Positions 1 to 9,592 of a stretch of 64,000 nucleotides of DNA are shown here, in pieces; the stretch's first letter is position 1; the number at the start of each line of letters is the position of its first letter. Origin of the DNA: JAEUWI01 sp942492815 (GTDB lineage: Bacteria > Hydrogenedentota > Hydrogenedentia > Hydrogenedentales > JAEUWI01); contig OW818658.1 of assembly GCA_942492815.1 (NCBI GenBank), positions 5,270,001-5,334,000 on the forward strand, given 5' to 3'. The notes under the pieces were generated by a model. The model was not told the DNA's origin and searched no databases. It saw only the letters and a program-made list of their open reading frames with translations. A program made the translations under genes and the position numbers.

Positions 1-656
1 ATGTGGCGGCCCTGAATATTGCCGGGAAACCAAATCGCCGGATCGAAAACGCGGACGGCCTCCTGCTTGTGAATGTGACCCAGGGCCCAGTAATCATAAC
101 CAAGTTTCTTCAGGCCCTCAATCGTGCAGGGGGCGTAGGTGTCGTGGCCTTCGTAGCCCGTGAGGCTGGTGTGGAGCAAACCGATGTTGTACACGCCCGG
201 CACGGCCTTGGGATAGTTGGCGCTGAGGTCCGCGGTCACCGCACGGGTGGCGAAGCCCTGGCCGTGAAGGGCCACGCCGATGTCTTCCAGTTGTATCGTC
301 GCCGCCTTCTTCGTGGTGAATCGGTGGACGTTGTCCGGCAGTTGGAGGCTCTTGGTCATGACGCTCTGGGCGTCGTGGTTGCCTGCAATGAGGTACACGG
401 GAATCTTCGCATCCCGGAGGCGCGCCATCTGGCGGGCAAAGAAAAGCCCGGTATTGTGATCGGGCCAGTCACCGTCGTAGACATCCCCCGCGATGAGGAC
501 AAAGTCTACTTCTTCCTCCAACGCGACATGGACGAGATTTTCCAGGGCGCGGCGGGTCGCGCCGCGGAGGGCCTCTTCCGGCGCGCCTTCATAGTGCGCC
601 AGTCCAAGGAGGGGGCTGTCGAGGTGGAGATCGGCTGCATGGATGAATTTAGACAT
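1..656 (-). CDS. sbcD: SbcD/YhaO-type DNA repair exonuclease, N-terminal part (runs off left edge)
   Basis: Only the first 218 codons are visible; the C-terminus lies outside the window. The product is a calcineurin-fold metallophosphoesterase of the SbcD/Mre11/YhaO group, which are Mn-dependent nucleases that work with an SbcC-like ATPase on DNA ends. All metal-binding blocks are present in order: DLHLDSP (residues 9-15), GDVYDGD (57-63), GNHD (92-95) and GHIHKQE (193-199), the last being typical of the SbcD/YhaO branch. The ATG at 656 begins directly before the conserved first strand, so the start is fairly safe although the ribosome site is weak. It follows the membrane protein at 778-1950 on the same strand. 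The partner ATPase would be expected to the left of the window. Confidence 0.88.
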   Translation of the reverse strand, partial: MSKFIHAADLHLDSPLLGLAHYEGAPEEALRGATRRALENLVHVALEEEVDFVLIAGDVYDGDWPDHNTGLFFARQMARLRDAKIPVYLIAGNHDAQSVMTKSLQLPDNVHRFTTKKAATIQLEDIGVALHGQGFATRAVTADLSANYPKAVPGVYNIGLLHTSLTGYEGHDTYAPCTIEGLKKLGYDYWALGHIHKQEAVRVFDPAIWFPGNIQGRH

Positions 657-777
657 GGGGCTCTCGGGGTTCTGGAAATATCCGGGTGTGCTCCAATGTA
701 CACGGTACGGCATATGTCCGCAAGCTGTGAGGGCAGCCTTTGCCTCGCCGTCCCTGTTGCGCTGTGGCTGGCCGCTG

Positions 778-1950
778 CTAGGTCGCGCGTTCCTCGGCAA
801 GCGGCGCGGACATACTGGCGGCGCAGGTGTGTACCGTGTGGATGCAGAGCAGGTAGACGGCGGGAAGGGCCAGATAGTAAACCCGAATTTCGTCGATGGC
901 GCCAAATGCAATATAGAGCGGAGTTATTAACGCCATGATGCCGAGAAACATGCTTCTGACCCAGCGGGGCTTGTCCTTCCAACCAAGAAGGACGAGGGGA
1001 ATGAAGAGCGCCAGGTTGAGCACATTATAGGAACGCGGCACCGGAATAAGCCGGGCGAAGTTGTCCGTGAAAGCGTAGTAGGTGGAGGGCCGCAGGAAGA
1101 AGGCGAGGTTGTCCCACAGGTGAAATTCCACGTGGGCGCCGGGATTGTTCGCGAGGGCGGCGCGCACCGACAGCACCGTTAACCCGCCCAGCAACACATG
1201 CAGCGCCACGTGCAGCCCGAGCTGTTTTCGGGGCATCGCGCCGAAATACAGGGCCAGGAAGTACACGACCGTAAACACGCCCGTCTCCTTGTTCAGACAG
1301 GCAAGTATGAAGCAAAAGTAGTAGGGAATCCAGCGCCTTGCCAGGAGCAGCGCGAGACAGGCCAGGGCCCAGAATATCTCGGGGAAGTCGTAGATGAAAC
1401 CGCAATTTAGAAAGGTCAAAGCCAGAAAGGGAAGCGCCACCACGGGAGCGAAGTCAACAAAGAGTTGCGAATAGCCGTAGACCCGCCGGGTGATATGCCG
1501 CAGCAGCAGGAGCACGCCGAAGAGGTTCGCAAAGAGAAAGACATGCCCCACGATGCGTTCCACGGTGCGCTCGGTGCGCCAGTTGTACACCGCCCTCACT
1601 TCGCGCAGCTTTTGGGAGAGCGCCGAATCCGGCGCGACGGATTCGACCGTTTCAATCCGGTGGCGGATGCCCTCCGGCACGATCGCGGAAAGGGCGTTGA
1701 TGGCGGCGGGCGTCAGCACGCGATAGGCATAGGGGCGCTTGGTTTCGTGATCCATATAGCGCTCGAAATTGAGCCAGGAATGTTTGGCGTCGCCGAACCC
1801 AAACTCCCCCATGAACAGGTGTAGCACGATGGCCGCGGTAAGAAAGTAAGCAAAGAAGAGGAGATAGAAGTAGACCGCGCAGCGAGGTTGAAGCAGGCGA
1901 CTGATCCGGCCCAACCGGGCGAAAATAAAGGAAGAGAGAGGACGCTCCAT
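778..1950 (-). CDS. Polytopic membrane protein, possibly GT-C-type glycosyltransferase
   Basis: A 390-residue integral membrane protein with about eight hydrophobic segments, beginning with a helix at roughly residues 20-45 followed by a loop rich in charged residues. The arrangement, and a motif containing DFPE followed about 35 residues later by NKET within the membrane core, resembles bacterial GT-C-like polyprenol-phosphate sugar transferases, but I cannot assign a substrate. The frame is open for 34 more codons upstream, but the ATG at 1950 has an AGGGG ribosome site 7 bases before it and leads straight into the protein, so I chose it. It is divergent from the secreted esterase at 2181. 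The function is inferred from topology only. Confidence 0.7.
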   Translation of the reverse strand: MERPLSSFIFARLGRISRLLQPRCAVYFYLLFFAYFLTAAIVLHLFMGEFGFGDAKHSWLNFERYMDHETKRPYAYRVLTPAAINALSAIVPEGIRHRIETVESVAPDSALSQKLREVRAVYNWRTERTVERIVGHVFLFANLFGVLLLLRHITRRVYGYSQLFVDFAPVVALPFLALTFLNCGFIYDFPEIFWALACLALLLARRWIPYYFCFILACLNKETGVFTVVYFLALYFGAMPRKQLGLHVALHVLLGGLTVLSVRAALANNPGAHVEFHLWDNLAFFLRPSTYYAFTDNFARLIPVPRSYNVLNLALFIPLVLLGWKDKPRWVRSMFLGIMALITPLYIAFGAIDEIRVYYLALPAVYLLCIHTVHTCAASMSAPLAEERAT

Positions 1951-2180
1951 TGGATACCCCTGAAGATTGACTCGGTTCCTGTACGAACTTTCCGACGACC
2001 GCTGGCTGGTGCCACCAGTCCCGGCCTTGAAAACTCCTGCCACCTCCCTCAAGCATACCTGGGATACTGCGGAAGATCAAACAGCTATCCGGAGGCCAAA
2101 GCACACCCCGCTCCTTGCAGCAGTGTCGAAAATCCCTTATCATGGGCACTTCATCTACCCTAACCGGAGAACGTGCCCCC

Positions 2181-4472
2181 ATGAATGCCTTCATCGCCAC
2201 CATGCTCTGCCTGGCCGCAGCGCCTGCTTCCACCCACTGGTTCAACGCCATGGATGTCACGGACGCCCCCCTCGCCGTCGCGCCCGGTACCTACCAGGTC
2301 TGGGCCTGGGTACCGATCCAGGCGGAGAGCACTTTGACCGTCAACGGTCAGGCCTTAGCTATTCCCGCAAGCGACAACAACGCCAACTCCCGTTATAAGT
2401 CGGCGTACCACTGGGCGAAGGCCGGTGAGACGGCCTGTCCCGACGGCAAAGTGACCGTCGCGCTCGGTGAAGGCGTGGCGGGTCTCGCCCTTTCCACCGC
2501 ACCCGACTTCGACGCCAACAAAGTCTCGAACAATACCCGGGCGCTCAGCGTGCCCGAAGCCGTCATTGACGAGCGCGGCCAGCATGCGCGCCACACGGAC
2601 ACGATCTTCACCATGCCCGAGTTCCACTCTGCCGCCGAGTGGGAAGCCTACGCGGCGACCCTTCGCAAGCAGGTCGCCCTGTCCTCCGGCCTCTATCCCC
2701 TCCCCGAAAAGACGCCCCTGAACGCGGAGGTCACGGGCAAGGTCACCCACGAAGACTACACCGTTGAAAAAGTGAAGTTCGAGGCCTACCCCGGCTACTT
2801 CGTCACGGGCAACCTCTACAAGCCCATCGGCGCAGGCCCCTTCCCCGGTATGATTAACCCCCACGGCCATTGGGAAACCGGCCGTCTGGAGAACGCGGAA
2901 CTGGGCTCGGTACCCGGTCGGGGCATCACGCTGGCGCGCATGGGCATTGTGGCCTTCATGTACGACATGATCGGCTACAACGACAGCCAGCAGTTCCCCC
3001 ACAACTGGGGCACGGAAAAAGAGAAACTCTGGGGCATCCATGCCTTTGGCTTGCAGCTCTGGGGTTCGGTCCGCGCCGTGGACTTTCTCCAGACCCTGCC
3101 CGAAGTGATGCCCGATCGCATCGGCTGCACCGGTGCCTCCGGCGGTGGCACCCAGACCTTCGCGCTGACTGCCATCGATTCGCGGATTCAGGCTTCCGCC
3201 CCGGTCAACATGATTTCCTCCCGCATGCAAGGCGGCTGCAACTGTGAGAACGCCCCCATCCTGCGCCTGTCCAACTCCAACATGGAAATTGGCGCGCTCA
3301 TGGCCCCTAAGCCCCTCCTGATGGTCTCGGCTTCGGGCGACTGGACCCGGGAGACGCCCCGGGTGGAGTATCCCGCGCTTAAGAGCATCTACGCGCTCTA
3401 TGACGCCGAGGACCGCATCCAGAACGTCCATGTGACCGCCGATCACAACTACAACAAGGACAGCCGCGAGGCCATGTACCGCTTCATGGGCCGCTGGCTC
3501 CTGAATGAGCCCGGCTGGGAGTCCTACGTGGAGCCCGCCTTCACCGTGGAGTCGAAGGAGGCCCTACGCCTTTTCCCCGATGAGACCAAAGCCACCGAAG
3601 CCAATCGGCAAATCATCGATAGCCTCATCAAGTCCATCGGCGCGAAGTGGGACAAAGAACTGAAACAGGCCGAAACCGACCCCGCCGGTTTTGCCGCCGC
3701 CCACCGCGACGCCCTGGCCCAGGTGCTGGGCGCGAAAGTGCCCCAGGCCAATGACCTCGCCTGCGAGCGCACCCGCATGGAAGAGCGCGAGGGCTATGTG
3801 CAGGAAAACTGGATCCTCGGGCGCAAAGGCGCGGGCGACGCCATCCCCGCGCTGTTCTTCCGCGGCACGGGCACAAAGCCCCAGGATGCCGTCCTCCTCG
3901 TGAGCGGCGCGGGCAAAGCCTCCTTCATCGATTCCACGACCGGGCAGCCGGGCGCGCTGGTCGCCGGACTCATCGCCGGGGGCAAGGCCGTCCTCTGCAT
4001 CGATCCCTTCCTTACGGGCGAACAACTCGGCGTGACCGCCATGACCGAGCGCGTCCGCATCGGCACCTTCATGGACACCTTCCAGCCGACGGACACGGCC
4101 TACCGCGTTCAGGACGTGGTCACCGCCGCGGCCTACCTGCGCGCCCGCCGCGATCTCTCCGACACCATCTCCGTCGCCGGTCTGGGCGAAGCGGGCATTT
4201 GGGCCCTCTTCGGCAGCGCCGTCGACGGCGACATCAAGACGACCTACGCCGACCTGAGTGGCTTCGATCCGGCCAACGACGAGGCCTGGGTTGCCCAGTA
4301 CTATGTACCCTGCATCCGCAGCATCGGCGACGTGCGCACGGCCGCCGCGCTGGTCGCCCCCCATGCGCTCTACGTCGCCAATGTGGGCGCCGCCGCACCG
4401 GCAGGCATGCTCGGTGCCGTAGCCGTCGCGCCCGACGCGGGCGACGCCGCACTGCTGGGTTTGTTGAAGTGA
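2181..4472 (+). CDS. Secreted alpha/beta-hydrolase, acetyl-xylan-esterase-like
   Basis: A 763-residue protein with a short signal peptide (MNAFIATMLCLAAAPAS), so it is exported. The central alpha/beta-hydrolase domain carries the nucleophile elbow GASGGG with Ser320, and a late His in the ADHNYN segment is the likely catalytic base. The sequence after the nucleophile, with the cysteine-containing GGCNCEN, is typical of large planctomycete-type acetyl-xylan-esterase-like proteins. An N-terminal beta-rich module (about residues 20-130) and a second hydrolase-like C-terminal half (from about 540) flank the core. The frame is open further upstream, but the ATG at 2181 gives the signal peptide and has GGAGA ahead of it. 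A likely role is ester removal from plant polysaccharide; the substrate is inferred. Confidence 0.8.
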   Translation: MNAFIATMLCLAAAPASTHWFNAMDVTDAPLAVAPGTYQVWAWVPIQAESTLTVNGQALAIPASDNNANSRYKSAYHWAKAGETACPDGKVTVALGEGVAGLALSTAPDFDANKVSNNTRALSVPEAVIDERGQHARHTDTIFTMPEFHSAAEWEAYAATLRKQVALSSGLYPLPEKTPLNAEVTGKVTHEDYTVEKVKFEAYPGYFVTGNLYKPIGAGPFPGMINPHGHWETGRLENAELGSVPGRGITLARMGIVAFMYDMIGYNDSQQFPHNWGTEKEKLWGIHAFGLQLWGSVRAVDFLQTLPEVMPDRIGCTGASGGGTQTFALTAIDSRIQASAPVNMISSRMQGGCNCENAPILRLSNSNMEIGALMAPKPLLMVSASGDWTRETPRVEYPALKSIYALYDAEDRIQNVHVTADHNYNKDSREAMYRFMGRWLLNEPGWESYVEPAFTVESKEALRLFPDETKATEANRQIIDSLIKSIGAKWDKELKQAETDPAGFAAAHRDALAQVLGAKVPQANDLACERTRMEEREGYVQENWILGRKGAGDAIPALFFRGTGTKPQDAVLLVSGAGKASFIDSTTGQPGALVAGLIAGGKAVLCIDPFLTGEQLGVTAMTERVRIGTFMDTFQPTDTAYRVQDVVTAAAYLRARRDLSDTISVAGLGEAGIWALFGSAVDGDIKTTYADLSGFDPANDEAWVAQYYVPCIRSIGDVRTAAALVAPHALYVANVGAAAPAGMLGAVAVAPDAGDAALLGLLK

Positions 4473-4502
4473 TGGGGAGTTGCATGCACTCGGAGACGCG
4501 CT

Positions 4503-4585
4503 ATCGGACCGATCAGACGGATCGGACTGATCGGATTCGTCCCGACAAACTCCCTGATCGGTCCGATCCGTCTGATCGGTCCGAT
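4503..4585. repeat. Inverted repeat of the GATCGGTCCGAT family, copy 1
   Basis: Two 31-bp arms (4503-4533 and 4555-4585) are reverse complements with two mismatches and can form a long hairpin with a 21-base loop. The arms are built from repeats of the words GATCGG, GATCAGAC and GATCCGT. Related hairpins occur at 7136-7173 and 29935-29995. It lies between the esterase stop and the phosphoesterase start at 4600 and could act as a transcript terminator or an RNA stabiliser. No T-run follows. Confidence 0.85.
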
Positions 4586-4599
4586 TTCCACATCGCCCC

Positions 4600-5481
4600 A
4601 TGACCACACCCAGCGACACCCTCATTCACATCACCGATCTCCACTTCTGGGAGGTCGTGAAGAACCCCTTTGCCCTGCTCAACAAGCGCTTCCTGGGCAA
4701 CGCCAACGTGATCTACCGGCGCCGTCACGAGTTCCACATGCCCCAGGCCGCCGTCTATGGCGCGCATCTGGCCAGCCTGGGCATCCGGGAATGCCTGATC
4801 GGGGGGGATTTCACCTCCACCGCCACCCACGGCGAATACCGCATGGGGAAGGAATTCGTGGAGAGCCTCGTGCGCGGCGGGATGAACGTGCACCTCATGC
4901 CCGGCAACCACGACGTATACACCTTCGAGTCCGTCCGCACCCGGCGCTTCCAACAGTATTTTGGCGCCTTTGCGCCCGCGGAAGGCTATCCGAGCCGCAT
5001 CGACCTCCCCGGCGGCACGCCGTTGATCCTGGCCCCCACCGTCTGCCCCAATCTGCTGTCCTCGGCAGGCCATATCACGGATCACGAGATCGCGGCCACC
5101 CGCGCTCTGGTGGAGGCCTGCGCGGAAGGGCCGATTCTCGTCGCCGGCCACTACCCCATGCTCCATCAGACGTCGAGCTACACCAGCGGCAAGTCGCGCC
5201 GGTTGCGCAACGCCGAGGCCCTCCGGAAGACCCTCGGCGAAACAGGTCGGAATATCCTGTACATCGCCGGTCACGTCCATCGCTTCAGCTACACCCGGGA
5301 CAATCAATACCCCAACCTGCTCCACCTGACGACGGGTGCCTTCTTCCTCAAGCGCCCCAGGGACACCTGCCGGGGTGCCTTCAGCACGATCCGTACGGAT
5401 GCGACGGGGTTTGCCGTGGCCTGGCACCGATTCGATGCCGACTGGGAGACGGTGGACGCGGAAGCCCTGCCCCATTCCTGA
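4600..5481 (+). CDS. Calcineurin-like metallophosphoesterase
   Basis: A 293-residue cytoplasmic phosphoesterase with the full metal-binding set: Asp13 and His15 in ITDLHF, the GGDF block near residue 69, GNHD with Asn103 and His104, the AGHYP block and the final GHVHR. Length and motif order fit the 3',5'-cyclic nucleotide phosphodiesterase/CpdA-like group, but many families share this fold and the substrate cannot be read from sequence. The start follows 14 bases after the inverted repeat at 4503-4585, with no strong ribosome site. The gene at 5538 follows on the same strand after 56 bases. Confidence 0.85.
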   Translation: MTTPSDTLIHITDLHFWEVVKNPFALLNKRFLGNANVIYRRRHEFHMPQAAVYGAHLASLGIRECLIGGDFTSTATHGEYRMGKEFVESLVRGGMNVHLMPGNHDVYTFESVRTRRFQQYFGAFAPAEGYPSRIDLPGGTPLILAPTVCPNLLSSAGHITDHEIAATRALVEACAEGPILVAGHYPMLHQTSSYTSGKSRRLRNAEALRKTLGETGRNILYIAGHVHRFSYTRDNQYPNLLHLTTGAFFLKRPRDTCRGAFSTIRTDATGFAVAWHRFDADWETVDAEALPHS

Positions 5482-5537
5482 GGGGATCCGGCCTGCGGGG
5501 TTTGCATGGCCTTTTTTGCAGGTGTTAGCATAGGGTC

Positions 5538-5936
5538 GTGCTGAAAAAGAAACCCAAGAATCCACTTCGCCCCAAGACGCGCCGCTGGTTTCCCCGGCAG
5601 GGGCAGAAATGGCTGAAGCTGGAACCGGTGCGGCTCGCGCCCATTGGGGGGCTGTTTTTCGCCACCTGTACAATGATACTCTATCTCGTCCGGCTCTTGT
5701 TGGGCCATGATATAGAACCACAGACGATACTGATTGGCGTGGCCACCACCTTCCTCGTGAGTTATGCGGGTACCGGATTTTATGTGTGGTATCTGCTGCG
5801 CACGGCGGAAGACAACTTGGACCAGGCCCCCGTCAAGCCCGCCCACAGTCATGGGCTGGACTTAGGGGGGGGCGGCATGCACGACAACCCCCATAGCGAC
5901 GGGCCCGAACCCGCTGAATCCGAGGAACTTCCATGA
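5538..5936 (+). CDS. Small two-helix membrane protein
   Basis: A 132-residue protein of unknown function. The N-terminus is strongly basic (residues 1-26 rich in Lys, Arg and Pro), followed by two predicted membrane helices at about 34-56 and 63-87 and an acidic, His-containing tail. I recognise no domain. The start is a GTG. The stop overlaps the ATG of the following parvulin gene by four bases (ATGA), so the two are translationally coupled and probably function in the same envelope process. Confidence 0.7.
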   Translation: MLKKKPKNPLRPKTRRWFPRQGQKWLKLEPVRLAPIGGLFFATCTMILYLVRLLLGHDIEPQTILIGVATTFLVSYAGTGFYVWYLLRTAEDNLDQAPVKPAHSHGLDLGGGGMHDNPHSDGPEPAESEELP

Positions 5937-7117
5937 CACACCGTTTTGCCCTGCGGGGAATGATTTTGCCCGCCCTTCTGCTGATAACCGCCGCAGGCGC
6001 CCAGGCCCCCGACCTGTCCGCCATGGACACGGTGCAGCGCGCCCTTCCCGATGGCCCGGTGGCGCTGGTGGACGGCAAACCCGTCACCCGCGATGACTTC
6101 ATGTTTCTCTACCAGAGCCAGCTCGCGCGGATGGAGTTCGCCGCAGACGGCAAGGAGATTCCGGACGATGTGCGGGTCAAGGCGGGTATCAACACCGTTG
6201 CGGAGTTGATCCAGCGCGAAATCGTGAGCCAGTACGGCGAGCGCAAGCAGTTGAAGGTTACCCAGGCCGAGATCGACGACGCCTATGCCAAGCAGATGAA
6301 GCTCTTGATCAAGGAATTCACCGCCCCAACCCACACGCCCACGGAGGCCGAGATCCTGGAGCGCTCCGGCCAGTCCAAAGAAGATGCCATGCGCGACATC
6401 TACAAGGCCCTGATGGTGGAGAAGGCCACGAAAGCGCTGGCCGAGGAGAAGAAGGTCGAAGTCACGGATAAGGAAGCCAAGGAGTTCTATGATCGCAACA
6501 CCGAGCGCTTCCAGCGCCCCGACACCATCCACCTGAAGCAGATCTACGCCCGCCCCGGCGAAAATCCCGCCACGGCGGATGAGAAGGCCTGGGCCGCCGC
6601 AGAAAAGAAAATTATGGACGCGGAGGCCCGCTTCAAAGTAGGCGAGAGCTTCGAGGGCGTCGCCAAGACCGTTTCCGATGGCAAGGACAAAGAGAATGGC
6701 GGCGACATGGGCCCGCGCCCCGCCCAGGCCCTGCCGCCGGTATACGTGGAAAAAGCAAAGACCATGGAGATCGGCGACACCACGCCCCCCTTCAAGAGCG
6801 AGCACGGCTGGCACATCCTCCGCCTCGTGGCCCGGGAAGGCTCGGCCAATGTTCCCTTTGAAGAGGCCATGGAATTCATCAAGAACCGCCTCATCCTCGT
6901 GAAGCGCGATGCCGCCGTGGGCGAGTATTGCCAGCCCATCATGGGCGACGAAGAGCGGGTCCAAATCTTCCTCCATCTCCGCGCACCGGAAGAAAACGCG
7001 CCTGCGGAGAAAGCCGTCGCGAAAGCACCGGCCGAGCCCGCAAAGAAAGCGGACACCAAGAAGGGCGAAGAGAAGAAGCCCGAAGAGAAGAAAAAAAAGA
7101 AGAAGAAGGACGAATAA
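5933..7117 (+). CDS. Periplasmic parvulin-type peptidyl-prolyl isomerase (SurA/PrsA-like)
   Basis: A 394-residue exported chaperone/isomerase. The signal peptide ends near residue 24 (LLLITAAGAQA). An N-terminal SurA-like helical domain (about 35-185) is followed by one rotamase domain (about 190-300) with the usual HLKQIYA first strand, a GGDMGP loop and the closing HGWHILRL strand. The protein ends in an unusual run rich in Lys and Glu that finishes in a poly-lysine tail. It is translationally coupled to the membrane protein at 5538 and followed by a hairpin terminator at 7136. Its family assists folding of outer-membrane or secreted proteins by cis-trans proline isomerisation. Confidence 0.88.
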   Translation: MTHRFALRGMILPALLLITAAGAQAPDLSAMDTVQRALPDGPVALVDGKPVTRDDFMFLYQSQLARMEFAADGKEIPDDVRVKAGINTVAELIQREIVSQYGERKQLKVTQAEIDDAYAKQMKLLIKEFTAPTHTPTEAEILERSGQSKEDAMRDIYKALMVEKATKALAEEKKVEVTDKEAKEFYDRNTERFQRPDTIHLKQIYARPGENPATADEKAWAAAEKKIMDAEARFKVGESFEGVAKTVSDGKDKENGGDMGPRPAQALPPVYVEKAKTMEIGDTTPPFKSEHGWHILRLVAREGSANVPFEEAMEFIKNRLILVKRDAAVGEYCQPIMGDEERVQIFLHLRAPEENAPAEKAVAKAPAEPAKKADTKKGEEKKPEEKKKKKKKDE

Positions 7118-7135
7118 GCTGAACGGTGAAAATCA

Positions 7136-7180
7136 ATCGGACGGATCGGTCGGATCGGACCGATCCGTCCGATTTTTTTC
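7136..7180 (+). terminator. Intrinsic terminator built from the GATCGGTCCGAT repeat
   Basis: A perfect 16-bp stem (7136-7151 with 7158-7173) closes a six-base loop and is followed at once by seven T residues. This is a canonical Rho-independent terminator for the 5538-7117 operon. The stem words are those of the inverted repeats at 4503 and 29935, so this family can serve as a terminator. Confidence 0.8.
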
Positions 7181-7220
7181 CTACAGCCTACAGCCTGAAG
7201 CCTGAACCGAGGTATCCCCC

Positions 7221-9107
7221 ATGCTCCATGCCCTCCTCCTGCTCCTCGCCACAGCGGCCCCGGCGGAACCCGGCTATGTATGGCCCCTCAAACTGGAACC
7301 CGCCCTCACCTCCAGCTTCGCGGAATACCGGCCCGGCCGTTTTCACGCGGGCATCGATCTGCGTACGGGCGGCGTTGGCCGTGAGGTTTTCGCCGCGGGT
7401 GATGGCTACATAAGCCGCGTCCGTTGCTCCCCCTATGGCTATGGCAAAGCCGTCTACCTTCAACTGGCGGACGGAAACTCCGCGATCTACGCCCACCTCT
7501 CGGGCTACTACCCCGCCTTGGCGGACTTCGTGCGCGAGGAACAGCACCGCACCAAGAACTACACCATCGACGTGACCCTGCGGCCCGGTCAATTCCCCAT
7601 TCAGCGCGGACAGCTCATCGCCCTCAGCGGCCAGACCGGCATCGGCGCACCCCACCTGCACTATGAACTGCGCAACGCATCGGAAGAGCCCATCAACCCC
7701 CGCCTCCTGGGCGTGGACTGGCCCGATTCGACGCCCCCCGCCATCCGCAAGATTATGGTCGCTCCGAAGGGAATGGAGGGCCGTGTGAACGGCGACGTGG
7801 TGCCCGTGGTGCTCGATGTCGTCCGAAATGAACAGGGCCAGTATCGCACCGCCCCCGTCAACCTTACCGGTTTCGTCGGCTTTGGCGCGGATGTCCTCGA
7901 TCCGGGTGCCGGTGGCTATAATCTGGGCGTATACCAGTTGCGGCTGCTTGTGGCGGGTCAGGAAGCCTTCCGCATGCAACATGACCTCATGAGCTATAAC
8001 AACCACAAGAACGCGGCCGTCTCCTACCACCCCCAGATGCGCGAAGACGGGCGCTTCCTGGTGCTCTGGCGCTGGCCCGGCAACCGCTGCGACAGCTACA
8101 GCCACAGCCCGGGCGAGGGTTGGGTCGCCGCTCCAGACACGGCTACGGAATTCACCATCGAAGCGTCGGACTTTCTGGGCAATCGCGTCGAAGTCACCAT
8201 CCCCGTCCGCCCCGGCAATGACACCGCCGCGAAGACCGCTGCGGGCCAGGGCGTGGATCTCAACCCGCTGGGGACCGATCTTCTGGTCAGTGCCCGCTTC
8301 TCCCAGGCGGTCGCGGAGGCCCCCGCCCTCCTGGTCAACGGTAGCGAAGGCCCGGCCTTCTCCGCCATGAACGAGAAAGTGTACAGGGCGCTCTTTGCCC
8401 CCCAGTCAAGCGGCCTCTACACCCTCGAAGTTCGCCACCCGGCCCTCGACGTCGCCCCGCGCGACGTGGCCGTCTGGGTCCAGGGCGCGCCGGAAAAGAC
8501 CATCACACTGGGCGACCTCCAGATCACCGCCGGGCCGGACGCCCCCTATGGCAGCCTGATGTTGCGCGCCTGGACGGTGGACAATCCGCCGACCCACCCC
8601 ATGCCGGCACGCAGCGCCGCCTGGGAGGTCTGGCCGGACAGCGCCGCCCTCTTCGAAGACGCCACGGTTTCTTTTCCCCTCGATTCCGGCATCTCTCCAT
8701 CAAGAAACATCCATATCTATCGCCAGAAGGGCAACGCCTGGAGTCGTGAAGACACCACCTTTAAGGGAGGGCGCGCCACGTTCAAGATGGACACCCCCGG
8801 CGTCTTCATGGCGATGGAAGACGACGATGCGCCGGGTTTCGCCAACGTCAGCCCCATGGAGGGCTACGCGGCCCAGACCCGGCGTCCGGAAATCCGAGCC
8901 AACGTGTCGGATGCGGGCAGCGGGATCGCGGAATTTTCCATGAGCTGTGGCACGCAATGGCTCCTCACGGCCTACGACCCCGAGCACGACGAAATCCGCT
9001 GGGAACAGGACGAGGACTTGCCCAGCGGCCCGCAGACGGTGACCCTCACGGTGGCGGACGAAGCGGGCAATTCACGGAGCTACGAACGGAAGCTCGTGAT
9101 TCCGTGA
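7221..9107 (+). CDS. Secreted M23-family (LytM-like) metallopeptidase
   Basis: A 628-residue exported protein with a very short signal sequence (about 15 residues). The N-terminal third is a lysostaphin/LytM peptidase domain: His42 and Asp46 in the HAGID motif and His145/His147 in the HLHYE motif supply the zinc ligands and the catalytic His, so the enzyme looks active. The region from about 170 to 628 is a series of beta-sandwich-like segments, the last of which resembles an Ig-like fold (ISGIxEF-type pattern near 570). The family cleaves peptidoglycan cross-links. GAGG precedes the start ATG, which lies just after the terminator at 7136-7180. Confidence 0.88.
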   Translation: MLHALLLLLATAAPAEPGYVWPLKLEPALTSSFAEYRPGRFHAGIDLRTGGVGREVFAAGDGYISRVRCSPYGYGKAVYLQLADGNSAIYAHLSGYYPALADFVREEQHRTKNYTIDVTLRPGQFPIQRGQLIALSGQTGIGAPHLHYELRNASEEPINPRLLGVDWPDSTPPAIRKIMVAPKGMEGRVNGDVVPVVLDVVRNEQGQYRTAPVNLTGFVGFGADVLDPGAGGYNLGVYQLRLLVAGQEAFRMQHDLMSYNNHKNAAVSYHPQMREDGRFLVLWRWPGNRCDSYSHSPGEGWVAAPDTATEFTIEASDFLGNRVEVTIPVRPGNDTAAKTAAGQGVDLNPLGTDLLVSARFSQAVAEAPALLVNGSEGPAFSAMNEKVYRALFAPQSSGLYTLEVRHPALDVAPRDVAVWVQGAPEKTITLGDLQITAGPDAPYGSLMLRAWTVDNPPTHPMPARSAAWEVWPDSAALFEDATVSFPLDSGISPSRNIHIYRQKGNAWSREDTTFKGGRATFKMDTPGVFMAMEDDDAPGFANVSPMEGYAAQTRRPEIRANVSDAGSGIAEFSMSCGTQWLLTAYDPEHDEIRWEQDEDLPSGPQTVTLTVADEAGNSRSYERKLVIP

Positions 9108-9183
9108 GCCCCGTCCAACTCGACGCGGCACGCCGCCATCAGGTAAAATCCCCCCTTTCCATCGGCAACAGGATCTACGGGCA

Positions 9184-9591
9184 ATGAGCAATACCCCCAA
9201 GAAAATATACCTTTGTGGTCCCATTATGGACGTCACCAGCGATGAGAGCACCGACTGGCGCAGTAAGGCGAAGGAAAAGCTTTCGGGCAAGTTCGTCATC
9301 CTGGACCCCATGCGCCGTAACTTCCGCGACCGCGAAATCGACAGCGCGAACGAAATCGTGGACTTTGACCTCCAGGACGTGCGCGACGCGGATATTCTGC
9401 TGGTGAACTACGGCAAGGCCTCCATCGGCACTTCCATGGAGGTCTTTTACGCTTCCCACGACCTGGGCAAATTCGTGATCGCCTTCAGTCCCTACGAGTA
9501 CCAGGACATGTCACCCTGGATGGTGAAACACTGTACGAAGATTCTGCCGAATGTACACGAGGCCCTGACCTACATCGACCGACACTTCTGA
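9184..9591 (+). CDS. Nucleoside 2-deoxyribosyltransferase-like protein
   Basis: A 135-residue single-domain protein of the nucleoside 2-deoxyribosyltransferase superfamily. It has the family opening IYLCGPI, the ADILLVN strand near residue 72 and the GTSMEV segment with the conserved Glu near 86. The family moves deoxyribose between bases in nucleotide salvage, although homologues also hydrolyse nucleotides. It precedes purE on the same strand by 57 bases, with a GC-rich hairpin between them. The context, a purine gene, fits nucleotide metabolism. Confidence 0.82.
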   Translation: MSNTPKKIYLCGPIMDVTSDESTDWRSKAKEKLSGKFVILDPMRRNFRDREIDSANEIVDFDLQDVRDADILLVNYGKASIGTSMEVFYASHDLGKFVIAFSPYEYQDMSPWMVKHCTKILPNVHEALTYIDRHF

Positions 9592-9592
9592 G

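Noticed and set aside
2355..3446. Open frame of over 360 codons on the minus strand
   Set aside because: Antisense to the secreted esterase; no known motif and composition typical of shadow frames.
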